Below are positions 35,169 through 43,567 of a stretch of DNA of 64,000 nt, one piece after another. Numbering within the stretch: the stretch's first letter is position 1; each line of letters begins with the position of its first letter. Where the stretch lies: the NCBI GenBank assembly GCA_945868475.1, contig CAMBLM010000003.1, positions 62,001 through 126,000 of the forward strand, in the 5' to 3' direction. Made by a program: the position numbers and the translations under genes. A model generated the notes under the pieces. That model did no database searches, was not told the DNA's origin, and worked only from the letters and a program-made list of their open reading frames with translations. Source of the DNA: an uncultured Ruminococcus sp. (GTDB taxonomy: Bacteria; Bacillota; Clostridia; Oscillospirales; Ruminococcaceae).

Positions 35169-35207
35169 TCTTTCTGAAAAGAATATAAACGGACAGCTTG
35201 GGGCAAA

Positions 35208-35252
35208 GCCGCAGCAAAGTCCTTTATATATGGGTCATTGAACCCCTGCGGC
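35208..35252 (+). promoter_or_regulatory. Stable hairpin between accA and acpP
   Basis: GCCGCAG (35208-35214) pairs with CTGCGGC (35246-35252), enclosing GGGT...ACCC. There is no T run. It may be an RNA processing or stabilising site that lets acpP mRNA accumulate above the rest of the operon. Confidence 0.45.
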
Positions 35253-35318
35253 AAAGCAAATGCAATGCTGTTATCGCTGCGAAAGCGAAATAACCAATTA
35301 TTATGGAGGAAAAACAAA

Positions 35319-35546
35319 ATGGTATTCGATAAGGTAAAGGAACTGATCGTAGAACAGCTCGACGTTGATGAGGACAGCGTTACATCAGGCGCTAACATCC
35401 AGGACGACCTCGGTGCAGATTCCCTCGACGTTGTAGACCTCGTTATGAGCCTCGAGGAAGAATTCGACCTCGAGATCCCCGATGAAGCTGTTGAAAACAT
35501 CAAGACAGTCGGCGATATCGTTAAGTATATCGAAGACAATCAGTAA
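35319..35546 (+). CDS. acpP: Acyl carrier protein
   Basis: 75 residues, strongly acidic. The phosphopantetheine site is Ser35 in [13 protein letters not shown], and the C-terminal [20 protein letters not shown] is canonical. TATGGAGG lies 8-9 bases before the ATG at 35319. It carries growing acyl chains for all Fab enzymes. It closes the operon, followed by a strong terminator and preceded by a hairpin. Confidence 0.96.
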   Translation: MVFDKVKELIVEQLDVDEDSVTSGANIQDDLGADSLDVVDLVMSLEEEFDLEIPDEAVENIKTVGDIVKYIEDNQ

Positions 35547-35567
35547 TTCGGTCTGTCGAAATATGTT

Positions 35568-35607
35568 AAAGTGTATAACCTTTATCGGGTTATACACTTT
35601 TATTTTG
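35568..35607 (+). terminator. Terminator of the fatty acid synthesis operon
   Basis: AAGTGTATAACC, loop TTTATC, GGGTTATACACTT, then TTATTTTG. Near-perfect stem of 12 bp. Confidence 0.9.
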
Positions 35608-35695
35608 TTAAAATGACTAAAACACGAATAAAAATTGGTATAAATGTATATTGAAAAAAAGAATAAAATGGTTTATAATAATTAAGAATAATATT

Positions 35696-35770
35696 CTTTT
35701 CTGCATTATGCAGCCGAAAATGCGCTTTTGCACCGGACTATACACCCGGCAATGAATATATGCAGAAAAG
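35696..35770 (+). promoter_or_regulatory. Structured leader element upstream of the EAL protein
   Basis: CTTTTCTGCAT (35696-35706) pairs perfectly with ATGCAGAAAAG (35760-35770), enclosing GCCG...CGGC and further small stems. It resembles a riboswitch-sized aptamer, but I could not match it to c-di-GMP-I or c-di-GMP-II consensus residues. The true identity is open. Confidence 0.45.
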
Positions 35771-35829
35771 ATTGAAATAAATCAGGTCAGGAGGACTGTA
35801 TCGGGCAATGCGCCGATGCAACGTATTGA

Positions 35830-38800
35830 ATGATAAATAAATGGGGACAAAACCGAATATGCGCTTTGACCGTGTGTGGGTCTGTGACGGCGTTTCTGTC
35901 GGCTGCGGCTGTTATCGCTGCTGCATTTGCGAAATACGACATCCGCCTTGTTTATGCAGCTGCCGCGCTTGCGATGATCTCTGCCGTTCTCGGAGTTTTT
36001 GCGGCTGTTTCCCTTAAAAAATCAGTAAATATCGGCGAAACGGAGCTTGAAATGCTTCGCGATACCGCGTTCGTGAGCTTTGACAAGGCTTCGGGGAAGG
36101 CATCTATAAGCGGAGCGTTCACCGCCCTTACAGGCATCGAAACAGGATCAAAGGTCATCGGAAAGGACAAATACGGCGAGGTCATGTCCGATATCTGTTC
36201 GAGCCGTCACCCGACCGAAAAGGATATTTATATGTCCTCGGCTGCGGATAAATGGATAAAAGTCGTAACTAACGACGCTGAAGGCTTTGAATTCACCGAA
36301 ATAACCGATGTCACCGACTATATCGTCGCAAAGAACACGATAAGCAGCCTGCGCAATTTTGACGCGACATCGGGACTTATGACAAAGGACACATTTACGG
36401 GCAAGCTTGCCGAAACCGCCGCTACGGTGGAGGGTATGTACGGGCTTATCCATATCACAATAAACGGCATCGACAAATTCTCGTCCTTTGCAGGCGTTCA
36501 CAACACGGACGAAATGCTTTCAAAGGCTGCAGCTATTGTAAAAAGATACGAAAATCCGCACAATATCTTCGCAGGAAGAGCTTCGGCGAACGATTTCAGC
36601 GTTCTTATCACCGATACATATGACGATGGCTGCAAAAAGCTTGCAGGCAAGATCGTGACCGAGATAAGGAAAATGGTTGCGACTTTCCCCGGAAACGGAA
36701 GCATTGCAAAGGTCTACTGCGGATATGCTCTTGCGGCAGGCACGAGCGATGTTTCGGCACTCATTGCGCAGGCAGACTTTGCCGCGTTTGACGCTGAAAA
36801 CAGGAGAGCACAGCAGCCCGTTATCTTCAATGCGGACAACTACTCGCTCAAAGCACAGGAATTCCGCAGGAATCAGGTGTTTGAAACTGTCATTGACGAA
36901 GACCGCATCGACTATCATTTCCAGCCTATCGTCGATGCTCACACGGGTGAGATATATGGCTACGAGGCACTTATGCGTCCGCAGGCTGTTGACGGAATAA
37001 AGCTTTCGCCGCTCGATGTTCTCGAAATCGCTAAGCAGACGGATATGCTTTACAGCGTTGAGCATATAACATTCTGGAAAACACTGAAGATACTTTCGGA
37101 AAATCAGGATTTCTTCCACAACAGAAAGCTTTTCATAAACTGTATCCCGAACGCGCTCCTCAGCGATGATGAGTACAACGACCTTGTGGATAAATACGGT
37201 ATGCTCTTTGACAAGCTCGTTGTCGAAGTAACGGAGGAAAACCCTGTTTTTGAAAGTGCGATAAACGTTATAAACGCGCGTTACCGTGACAAAAAGGCTC
37301 AGGTCGCACTTGACGACTACGGAACGGGCTACTCGAACGATTCAACACTGCTTGCGGTAAATCCAAGCTGCATAAAGATCGACCGTTCGATAATGACGGG
37401 CATCGACAAAAATCCACAGAAGCAGCACCTTGTTGCAAATATGATAAACTTCGCCGCACAGCATGAGATAATGGTACTCGGCGAGGGTGTTGAAACATTT
37501 GAGGAGCTTGAAACTGCGATAGCACTCGGCGTTGACCTTATCCAGGGATATGTCGTATGCCGTCCGACGGCGGTGCTTATGCTCGAGATACCATCCGAGA
37601 TAAAGAACCGCATCATCTCCTTTAATATCAAGCACAGAGGAAAGGTCAGCAAGACCTACTACATCAACGAGCGGGAAACTGCCGATATCGTTGAACTCAG
37701 TCTTGCGGGATTCAACGAGATATGTATCCACTCCGACTCGGCAAAGCTTATCGGCAATACCGATGTTCAGACCGATATGAAGATCTTCATCGACTGCAAG
37801 CGTTCTTCAACAAGAGTTACGTTTGAAAACCTTAACCTCGTCTGCAATGAGGACAATGGCTGCGCTGTTGTGCTTTCGGGCAGCACGCAGGCGAATATCG
37901 AGCTTGTCGGCAGAAACTGCATCAAGAGCGGAGGCATAAGAGTTCCCGAGGATTCGGAGGTATTCTTCGGCGGCAACGGACGTCTTGAAATAAACAGCAC
38001 GAGAGTCTACTCGTTCGGCATCGGCGGAAATTATATGCAGAGATACGGCAGGATAATCTTCGGCGGTGAAAATGAGATCAGGATCACATGCTCGGGCGAC
38101 TGCGTTGTCGGCATCGGCGGCGGAGAGGGCGGCACGGATTCGGCTGTCATTGCGAACAGCGGAAAGCTCATTCTGGGCGTTGACGGCAAAAATATCGTTT
38201 CGCTCGGCTCTTACAACGGCGATTCTTCAATAAAACTCAACAACTGCGATATAAAGGTCGATATGGGCGGCGACGATGTTACTGCTGTTGGCTCGCGCAG
38301 AGGCAAGACCGTCATCGACAGCCTTGCAAACCTCGATATCAACATCTCGGGCAACAACTGCTGCGGCATGGGCGTTCTCCAAAGCGGCGAAGGTTCTGTT
38401 ATCGTCAACGGCAGCAAGGCTGATATCCTCGTCCGCGGCAAAAACATTGTCGGCATAGGAACAATGGGAGGAAACATTGAACCTGTTATAAATGCAGGCG
38501 TTGTAAATATCCGCTGTGAGGGCAACAACGCTACCTGCATCGGCGACCTGGAGGGAAGCGGCGCAATCAGGCTCAGAGGCGCTTCAATAACTGCTATTGC
38601 AAAGGCTTCCGTGGAAAATCCTATCGGTTCAAAGGACGGAAAGGTCTACGTTACGAGCGGAAGCATCGAAACGAGCGATGTAGATCCGCTTGAATGTTAC
38701 TCGCTTGCAGGCGAAAGACTTGTCCGCCGTGAGATCGACGGTACTGTCGATTTCCGAAAGACTGTACACAGCGGCGGCGATTCCTACATCTATGTTGCAA

Positions 38801-38862
38801 ACAAGACGGGCGCGGAAACAATGAATATCTACCTCCCCGAAGCGGAAGCACAGAATATGTGA
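35830..38862 (+). CDS. Membrane EAL-domain protein with degenerate GGDEF and C-terminal repeat (beta-solenoid-like) domain
   Basis: 1010 residues. Two N-terminal membrane helices (10-34; 40-60), a PAS-like region (about 75-170), a GGDEF-like domain in which the signature reads SANDF (252-256), so probably no cyclase activity, and an EAL domain (about 355-590) that keeps YEALMRP (Glu379), the Asn in INCIPNALL, VVEVTEEN, LDDYGTG (495), IKIDR and GEGVET (Glu552). This predicts c-di-GMP hydrolysis. Residues about 665-920 are Gly/Asn-rich, with at least five regular units of about 28 residues between 772 and 912. No export signal follows the EAL domain, so the repeats are cytoplasmic. No ribosome binding site lies within 30 bases of the ATG; a nearer GGAGG at 35790 serves a tiny overlapping ORF. 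Confidence 0.85.
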   Translation: MINKWGQNRICALTVCGSVTAFLSAAAVIAAAFAKYDIRLVYAAAALAMISAVLGVFAAVSLKKSVNIGETELEMLRDTAFVSFDKASGKASISGAFTALTGIETGSKVIGKDKYGEVMSDICSSRHPTEKDIYMSSAADKWIKVVTNDAEGFEFTEITDVTDYIVAKNTISSLRNFDATSGLMTKDTFTGKLAETAATVEGMYGLIHITINGIDKFSSFAGVHNTDEMLSKAAAIVKRYENPHNIFAGRASANDFSVLITDTYDDGCKKLAGKIVTEIRKMVATFPGNGSIAKVYCGYALAAGTSDVSALIAQADFAAFDAENRRAQQPVIFNADNYSLKAQEFRRNQVFETVIDEDRIDYHFQPIVDAHTGEIYGYEALMRPQAVDGIKLSPLDVLEIAKQTDMLYSVEHITFWKTLKILSENQDFFHNRKLFINCIPNALLSDDEYNDLVDKYGMLFDKLVVEVTEENPVFESAINVINARYRDKKAQVALDDYGTGYSNDSTLLAVNPSCIKIDRSIMTGIDKNPQKQHLVANMINFAAQHEIMVLGEGVETFEELETAIALGVDLIQGYVVCRPTAVLMLEIPSEIKNRIISFNIKHRGKVSKTYYINERETADIVELSLAGFNEICIHSDSAKLIGNTDVQTDMKIFIDCKRSSTRVTFENLNLVCNEDNGCAVVLSGSTQANIELVGRNCIKSGGIRVPEDSEVFFGGNGRLEINSTRVYSFGIGGNYMQRYGRIIFGGENEIRITCSGDCVVGIGGGEGGTDSAVIANSGKLILGVDGKNIVSLGSYNGDSSIKLNNCDIKVDMGGDDVTAVGSRRGKTVIDSLANLDINISGNNCCGMGVLQSGEGSVIVNGSKADILVRGKNIVGIGTMGGNIEPVINAGVVNIRCEGNNATCIGDLEGSGAIRLRGASITAIAKASVENPIGSKDGKVYVTSGSIETSDVDPLECYSLAGERLVRREIDGTVDFRKTVHSGGDSYIYVANKTGAETMNIYLPEAEAQNM
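38143..38565 (+). repeat. Tandem protein repeats of about 28 residues in the EAL protein
   Basis: Five consecutive units follow the pattern: hydrophobic start, small-residue turn, I-x-V-x-G-x-N/D, then VG-I/V-G and a Gly-rich turn (for example DGKNIVSLGS, GGDDVTAVGS, SGNNCCGMGV, RGKNIVGIGT, EGNNATCIGD). The DNA is diverged, so this is a protein-level repeat. Confidence 0.75.
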
Positions 38863-38878
38863 CCTATACAAAAAATAT

Positions 38879-38947
38879 ACAAGCTGTAATCTTTTTGATA
38901 ATTTTTGCATATTGTTATGCAAAGGAAAGGTTACAGCTTGTTTTGTT
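38879..38947 (+). terminator. Terminator after the EAL gene
   Basis: ACAAGCTGTAA pairs with TTACAGCTTGT, with an inner TTGCAT/ATGCAA hairpin, followed by TTTTGTTT. Confidence 0.8.
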
Positions 38948-39040
38948 TATTGTGAATCGAGCGAAAATATACAAAATGTATATGCGCAACGTCTGCCGCT
39001 TATGCCAAAACGCAGAAAATGTTAAATTTCTTCTAACCCC

Positions 39041-39069
39041 TTGACAAAATGTACGAAATAGTGTATAAT
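39041..39069 (+). promoter_or_regulatory. Promoter of the ylxM-ffh operon
   Basis: TTGACA (39041-39046), 17-bp spacer, TATAAT (39064-39069): a consensus promoter. Confidence 0.85.
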
Positions 39070-39111
39070 ATGTAAAGTAATTTTGCTTTACATCTGATAG
39101 GAGTGATAAAC

Positions 39112-39486
39112 GTGAGCGGAGATAAGAATTTACAGTTTTCGGTGCTGCTTGATTATTACGCAGATATGCTCACGGATAAGCAGAAAGACGTTATCGACCT
39201 CTATTATAATGAGGACTTGTCACTCTCCGAGATCGCAGAGCATGAAAACATCACAAGACAGGGCGTTCGCGACAGCATCAAGCGCGGTGAGCAGACAATG
39301 CTCGAGCTTGAGGATAAATTCCACCTCGCGGAACGTTCGCAGAAATATTATGAGATAATAACCGAAGTCGGTCAGCTTGCCGCAGATATAAAGGAAGAAT
39401 GTGTGCATTGGACCGCTCCGAAAGCTATAACCAAACGCGCTGAATATCTTGTTCAGCTCGCAGAGGATAACAAAGACTTGTTCTGA
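39112..39486 (+). CDS. ylxM: YlxM/UPF0122 DNA-binding-like protein
   Basis: 124 residues. A sigma-70 region 4-like helix-turn-helix (LTDKQKDVIDLYYNEDLSLSEIAEHENITRQGVRDSIKRGEQTMLELEDK) with a C-terminal helical tail, matching YlxM, which is encoded next to ffh in most Firmicutes and stimulates SRP GTPase activity in Streptococcus. I choose the GTG at 39112 (MSGDKNLQF), 8 bases after TAGGAG; the GTG at 39103 overlaps that site. Overlaps nothing; ffh starts 20 bases downstream. Confidence 0.9.
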   Translation: MSGDKNLQFSVLLDYYADMLTDKQKDVIDLYYNEDLSLSEIAEHENITRQGVRDSIKRGEQTMLELEDKFHLAERSQKYYEIITEVGQLAADIKEECVHWTAPKAITKRAEYLVQLAEDNKDLF

Positions 39487-39506
39487 ATTCTTAAAGGAGT
39501 GTTAGT

Positions 39507-40877
39507 ATGGCGTTTGAAGGCTTGTCCGAAAAACTCAGCAGCGTTTTTAAGCGCCTGAAAGGACGAGGAAAGCTTACAGAGGCTGATGTTAAGGAAGCGA
39601 TGCGTGAGGTTCGCCTTGCACTGCTCGAAGCCGACGTAAACTACAAGGTTGTTAAGGACTTCGTTGCAAAGGTAACGGAGCGCGCTGTCGGCGAAGATGT
39701 GCTGCAAAGCCTTACTCCCGGTCAGCAGGTAATAAAGATAGTTAATGACGAGCTTGTTGCTCTTATGGGCGACGGCACGGCAAGAATAGAATTCCCGTCA
39801 AAGCCGCCCTGCATCATCATGATGTGCGGACTTCAGGGTTCGGGTAAAACTACCCATGCGGCCAAACTGGCTAAGTATTTCAAGGATATGGGCAAGCGTC
39901 CGCTGCTCGTTGCCTGTGACGTTTACCGTCCTGCAGCTATCGATCAGCTTTGTGTTGTCGGCAAAAAGGCTGACGTAAAGGTCTTTGAAATGGGTCAGAT
40001 AAACCCTGTGACCATTGCAAAAGAAGCTGTAAGCCACGCCAAAGATCACGGAAACGATGTCGTTATCCTTGATACCGCGGGCCGACTTCACATTGACGAA
40101 GCTCTTATGAACGAGCTTAAAGCAATAAAGGCTGAAACCTCGCCGAACGAGATAATGCTCGTTGTCGATGCGATGACAGGTCAGGACGCAGTTAATGTTG
40201 CGAAAGCATTTGATGACGCTCTCGGTATCGACAGCGTTCTCATGTCGAAGCTTGACTCCGATACAAGAGGCGGTGCGGCACTTTCCGTACTTGCAGTAAC
40301 GGGCAAGCCGATAAAATTCGTCGGAACGGGCGAAAAACTTGACGATTTTGAGCCTTTCCACCCTGACAGAATGGCTTCGCGAATCCTCGGTATGGGTGAT
40401 ATGCTCACGCTTATCGAAAGAGCGCAGTCCACATTTGATGAACAAAACTCCCAGAAGCTGGCTGAACGCATCAAGGAGAACTCGTTCGATATGAACGATC
40501 TTCTCGACCAGATGAAGCAGATCCAGAAGATGGGTCCTATAAAGCAGATACTCGGCATGCTCCCCGGCGTCGGCAATAAGCTTGACGATGTGGACGTTGA
40601 CGATAATCAGGTAAAGCGCATTGAAGCCATTATCCTTTCGATGACGCCTGCGGAGAGAGCGAAGCCGTCCCTTATAAATCCGCCGAGAAAGCGCAGGATC
40701 GCGGCAGGAAGCGGAAACACCGTTGCTGATGTCAACAGACTCTTAAAGCAGTTTGAAGAGATGCAGAAAATGATGAAGCAGCTCGGCATCATGGGCAAAA
40801 ACGGCAAGGGCAAGAAGAACAAGTTCCGTATTCCGAAAGGAATGATGGGAATGGGCGGTATGCCGCCGATGAAGTAA
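39507..40877 (+). CDS. ffh: Signal recognition particle protein Ffh
   Basis: 456 residues. N-domain, G-domain with GLQGSGKTTHAAKLA, DTAGRLHIDEALM, TKxD-type SKLDSDTRGGAALS, and the methionine-rich M-domain binding signal peptides and SRP RNA (TPAERAKPSLINPPRKRRIAAGSG), ending in a Met/Gly tail. AAAGGAG is 8 bases before the ATG. The SRP RNA gene is not in this window. Confidence 0.97.
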   Translation: MAFEGLSEKLSSVFKRLKGRGKLTEADVKEAMREVRLALLEADVNYKVVKDFVAKVTERAVGEDVLQSLTPGQQVIKIVNDELVALMGDGTARIEFPSKPPCIIMMCGLQGSGKTTHAAKLAKYFKDMGKRPLLVACDVYRPAAIDQLCVVGKKADVKVFEMGQINPVTIAKEAVSHAKDHGNDVVILDTAGRLHIDEALMNELKAIKAETSPNEIMLVVDAMTGQDAVNVAKAFDDALGIDSVLMSKLDSDTRGGAALSVLAVTGKPIKFVGTGEKLDDFEPFHPDRMASRILGMGDMLTLIERAQSTFDEQNSQKLAERIKENSFDMNDLLDQMKQIQKMGPIKQILGMLPGVGNKLDDVDVDDNQVKRIEAIILSMTPAERAKPSLINPPRKRRIAAGSGNTVADVNRLLKQFEEMQKMMKQLGIMGKNGKGKKNKFRIPKGMMGMGGMPPMK

Positions 40878-40885
40878 GCTTCACG

Positions 40886-41101
40886 ATGAAAATTTTCTAT
40901 TTTATACTGTTTGCGGCGGTTGGAGCGTTCTGCCTTTTTGCGGCGCTGACAGACCAAAAGAGGTTCATTGACTATTGGGCTTACCAGAAAGGCAGACCAA
41001 GACAGCGTCTTAAAAGCAGGAATGTTCTGCGGTTTCTTATAGGAACGGCAGGGGTGGTGCTGATACTGTTCGGGTTTGCCGTGCTGTTCGGCTGGCTCTG
41101 A
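40886..41101 (+). CDS. Small two-helix membrane protein
   Basis: 71 residues: MKIFYFILFAAVGAFCLFAAL, a basic loop (KGRPRQRLKSRN) and a second hydrophobic segment VLRFLIGTAGVVLILFGFAVLF. Not recognised. The ATG is 8 bases after the ffh stop and no clear ribosome binding site is visible, so translation may depend on ffh termination. The hydrophobic pattern argues for a real gene, but the call is moderate. Confidence 0.5.
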   Translation: MKIFYFILFAAVGAFCLFAALTDQKRFIDYWAYQKGRPRQRLKSRNVLRFLIGTAGVVLILFGFAVLFGWL

Positions 41102-41181
41102 TAAGCATTGCTGTGATGATAAAGCGGCGGTGCTGAAGTCAGTGAATTGACTGGCGAATACAATTGATTTGAGGTTGTTTT

Positions 41182-41406
41182 ATGAAAATGTTTGCATTTG
41201 ATATGCTCGTTGTGCTGTGCATTTTCTTTGCGGCAGAGCCTTCGATATATCTTGCGAAATGCAGACGGGAAAAAGATGATGGAAATGATGCCGACAATGC
41301 CGAAGCAAAGTCAAAGACGGCGATAAAGATATCCTATCTGTTTTCCGTTATTTCCGCAGTCGCTGCGGCAGTTGTTTATTACGGTTTCAATGCAGAGATG
41401 CTTTGA
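41182..41406 (+). CDS. Small two-helix membrane protein
   Basis: 74 residues: one hydrophobic segment at the N-terminus (FDMLVVLCIFFAAEPSIYL), a charged loop (KCRREKDDGNDADNAEAKSK) and a second segment (ISYLFSVISAVAAAVVYYG). Not recognised. GAGGT is about 8 bases before the ATG. Lies between ffh and rpsP, in the position where other Firmicutes have nothing or short unknown genes. Confidence 0.5.
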   Translation: MKMFAFDMLVVLCIFFAAEPSIYLAKCRREKDDGNDADNAEAKSKTAIKISYLFSVISAVAAAVVYYGFNAEML

Positions 41407-41446
41407 GATATAAGTTTTTTAAGAAAATTATTGGAGGTGAATATAA

Positions 41447-41689
41447 ATGGCAGTTAAAATCAGACTCAGAAGAATGGGTGCAAAGAAGACCCCTTTCTAC
41501 AGAATCGTTGTTGCTGATTCCAGATACCCAAGAAACGGCAGATTCATCGAGGAGATCGGTTATTACGATTCCACTAAGGAACCTGCAGTTTTCAGTGTTG
41601 ATGCTGAAAAGGCTAAGAAATGGATCGCAAACGGCGCACAGCCCACAGAGGTTGTTAAGAAGCTTTTCGACAAGAATAACGTAAAGTGA
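41447..41689 (+). CDS. rpsP: 30S ribosomal protein S16
   Basis: 80 residues: [40 protein letters not shown] is the S16 signature, and the length is normal. GGAGGTG is 8 bases before the ATG. It starts the common rpsP-khpA-rimM-trmD order. Confidence 0.97.
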   Translation: MAVKIRLRRMGAKKTPFYRIVVADSRYPRNGRFIEEIGYYDSTKEPAVFSVDAEKAKKWIANGAQPTEVVKKLFDKNNVK

Positions 41690-41720
41690 TTTTTGACGTT
41701 TGCTTTGCTGTTTTACATCG

Positions 41721-41773
41721 TGCGGACGCTGAGGCAAAAAGCCTTCGGCGTTCTTCCGCAGGTGGTTTTTTTA
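41721..41773 (+). terminator. Terminator-like hairpin between rpsP and khpA
   Basis: TGCGGA/TCCGCA outer stem with ACGCTGAGGC/GCCTTCGGCGT inner stem, then TTTTTTT. It should reduce, or terminate, transcription beyond rpsP. Confidence 0.7.
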
Positions 41774-41815
41774 TAACCGTTTGCTCCGAATTTAATATGA
41801 ATGGAGTTTTTATAT

Positions 41816-42049
41816 ATGAAAGATTTGCTTTTAGCTATCATAAGCGGTCTTGTCGAGGACAAGGACGCTGTCAAGATCGATGTTGACGAGCCTAACGAAG
41901 AGGGCGTTATCGTATATCATCTCCACGTTGCGAAAGATGATATGGGACGCGTTATCGGCAAGCAGGGCAGGATCGCCAAGGCTATCCGCACCGTTATGCG
42001 CGCAGGCGCAGGCAGACAGAATCAGAAGATCATGGTTGAGATCGACTGA
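41816..42049 (+). CDS. khpA: KH-domain RNA-binding protein KhpA
   Basis: 77 residues. A single KH domain with the GKQGR loop (GRVIGKQGRIAKAIRTVMRA). KhpA partners KhpB in RNA binding and affects cell division in Gram-positive bacteria. I start at the ATG at 41816, 9 bases after GGAG; the ATG at 41801 lies within that site. Follows rpsP, as is usual. Confidence 0.93.
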   Translation: MKDLLLAIISGLVEDKDAVKIDVDEPNEEGVIVYHLHVAKDDMGRVIGKQGRIAKAIRTVMRAGAGRQNQKIMVEID

Positions 42050-42077
42050 CAGCTGCACAACATAAAGTTTATGGCTT

Positions 42078-42137
42078 AGGGAATATTGTGTTTGGCTCCG
42101 TGTTTTTCGGAACGGCACGGTATTCCTTTTTATTTTG
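42078..42137 (+). terminator. Terminator after khpA
   Basis: GGGAATA...TATTCC outer stem with CCGTG...CACGG inner stem, followed by TTTTTATTTT. Confidence 0.6.
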
Positions 42138-42147
42138 GGGTGATATT

Positions 42148-43074
42148 ATGGATAAAGATATTGATTTGAGGGATAGTGAAAAGCTTTCGGCGGCGTATAA
42201 GACGTATGCGAAAGGCGCATTGATGACGCAGAGCCGGATAAACCTACAGATCATAAAAAATATAATAAAAATACTCTTTGTACCGTTTGCTGCATGGGCA
42301 CTGATCGAGTTCTTGGTATTTAAAGCAGAAGTTCAGCGTTTTATGTTTATCATTTTTCTCTGGATAGCTGTGGGAACGGTGCTGGGAGGTATTTTTCTGC
42401 TGTGTATGTATGGCTCTCTATATAAAAGCTTTGGCAAGCTTTTGAAGATAGAGCGCAGTGAGGGATACGGTCCGAGATTTTATGAGGAGATGGAAAATAC
42501 CAAGACCTCACCTTGTCTGATGGGTGATTATTACAATCTGAACGGATATGCGGATAAGGCGCTTGAAAAGCTCGGCGGAATTGACCCGAATATCTTTGTG
42601 AAAAATCCGTCGGACGCTCATTTATATTATTCTGCGCTGATAACTGCCCTTTCGCTCAAAGGGGATAGGGAGAGCGCTGTAAGAGCGTATAACAGCGGGC
42701 TGTATTATCTGAAAACATATATGAACAGTCCTATCTATGGCGACAGGATATCGCTTTCGCTTGCGATATATGAATACTGCGGCGGAAATTATGAAACTGC
42801 TGCAAGGCTGACCGATAATGCGCTTCGGCTCGTTATGGCATCAAGCAAAAAGAAAAATCGGATACCCGATGAATATTTTAAGTCTGCGGCTTTATATTGG
42901 AAGGCGATGTGCCTTGCATCTATGGGAAACAAAGCTGCGGCGAGAGAGATAATATATTCAAGCCGTGAGCATTATGCGACCGATTATTACAGAAAATGCT
43001 TCGCCAAGCTGTTTGAAGATATGGCGAATGATGATAACAGAAAGAATGAGGTAAAAAATGAAACAATTTCTTGA
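42148..43074 (+). CDS. Uncharacterised protein: two membrane helices plus TPR-like domain
   Basis: 308 residues. Two membrane segments (IIKILFVPFAAWALIEFLVF; MFIIFLWIAVGTVLGGIFLLCMYG) and a C-terminal helical repeat region with TPR-like pairs (LYYSALITALSLKGDRESAVRAYNSGLYYL; IYEYCGGNYETAARLTDNALRL; ALYWKAMCLASMGNKAAAREII). The layout matches the gene at 22283. GGGGTGAT precedes the ATG at 42148. It overlaps rimM by 17 bases, so it is coupled with the rimM-trmD pair; this is unusual in that conserved block. Function unknown. Confidence 0.72.
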   Translation: MDKDIDLRDSEKLSAAYKTYAKGALMTQSRINLQIIKNIIKILFVPFAAWALIEFLVFKAEVQRFMFIIFLWIAVGTVLGGIFLLCMYGSLYKSFGKLLKIERSEGYGPRFYEEMENTKTSPCLMGDYYNLNGYADKALEKLGGIDPNIFVKNPSDAHLYYSALITALSLKGDRESAVRAYNSGLYYLKTYMNSPIYGDRISLSLAIYEYCGGNYETAARLTDNALRLVMASSKKKNRIPDEYFKSAALYWKAMCLASMGNKAAAREIIYSSREHYATDYYRKCFAKLFEDMANDDNRKNEVKNETIS

Positions 43075-43567
43075 AATAGGCAAAATTGTAGCCGTTCAGG
43101 GTCTTAAAGGCGAGGTTCGCGTTGAGGCCTGGTGCGATTCGAGAGAGTTCCTCTGCGAGTTTGACACTCTCTACTTCGACAAGGGAAAAACGCCCGTTGA
43201 GATCGAAAGAGCGCACCCTCACAAAAACATTGTCCTTATGAAGATAAAGGGTGTTGACACCGTTGAGCAGGCACAGGAGATGCGCAACAAGATACTTTAT
43301 ATGGACAGAAACGAGGTCGAGCTTGAAGAGGGCTGCTATTTCGTTCAGGATCTTATCGGACTTGAAGTTTTCGACAATGACGACGGCACGGACTACGGCA
43401 AGATCTGCGATGTTACCGAAACGGGTGCGAACGATGTTTACCACATCAAAGACGCTGATGGCAAGGTTCGTCTTATCCCTGCTATACCCGATGTTGTAAT
43501 TGAAACAAATATTCCCGAGGGTAAAATGCTTATCCACAAGCTGGAGGGACTTTTTGATGAGGATTGA
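43058..43567 (+). CDS. rimM: 16S rRNA processing protein RimM
   Basis: 169 residues. N-terminal RimM domain (EIGKIVAVQGLKGEVRVEAW) and C-terminal PRC barrel (YFVQDLIGLEVFDNDDGTDYGKICDV ... LIPAIPDVVIETNI). It assists 30S head assembly with S19. Overlaps the preceding gene by 17 bases and trmD by 11. Confidence 0.95.
   Translation: MKQFLEIGKIVAVQGLKGEVRVEAWCDSREFLCEFDTLYFDKGKTPVEIERAHPHKNIVLMKIKGVDTVEQAQEMRNKILYMDRNEVELEEGCYFVQDLIGLEVFDNDDGTDYGKICDVTETGANDVYHIKDADGKVRLIPAIPDVVIETNIPEGKMLIHKLEGLFDED

Noticed and set aside
35696-35770. c-di-GMP riboswitch upstream of the EAL gene
   Set aside because: A structured RNA is likely, but the conserved residues of the GEMM-I and GEMM-II aptamers are not found, so I do not assign the class.
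39001-39111. SRP RNA gene next to ffh
   Set aside because: No GNAR tetraloop stem or conserved SRP helix 8 bases are present in the intergenic space.
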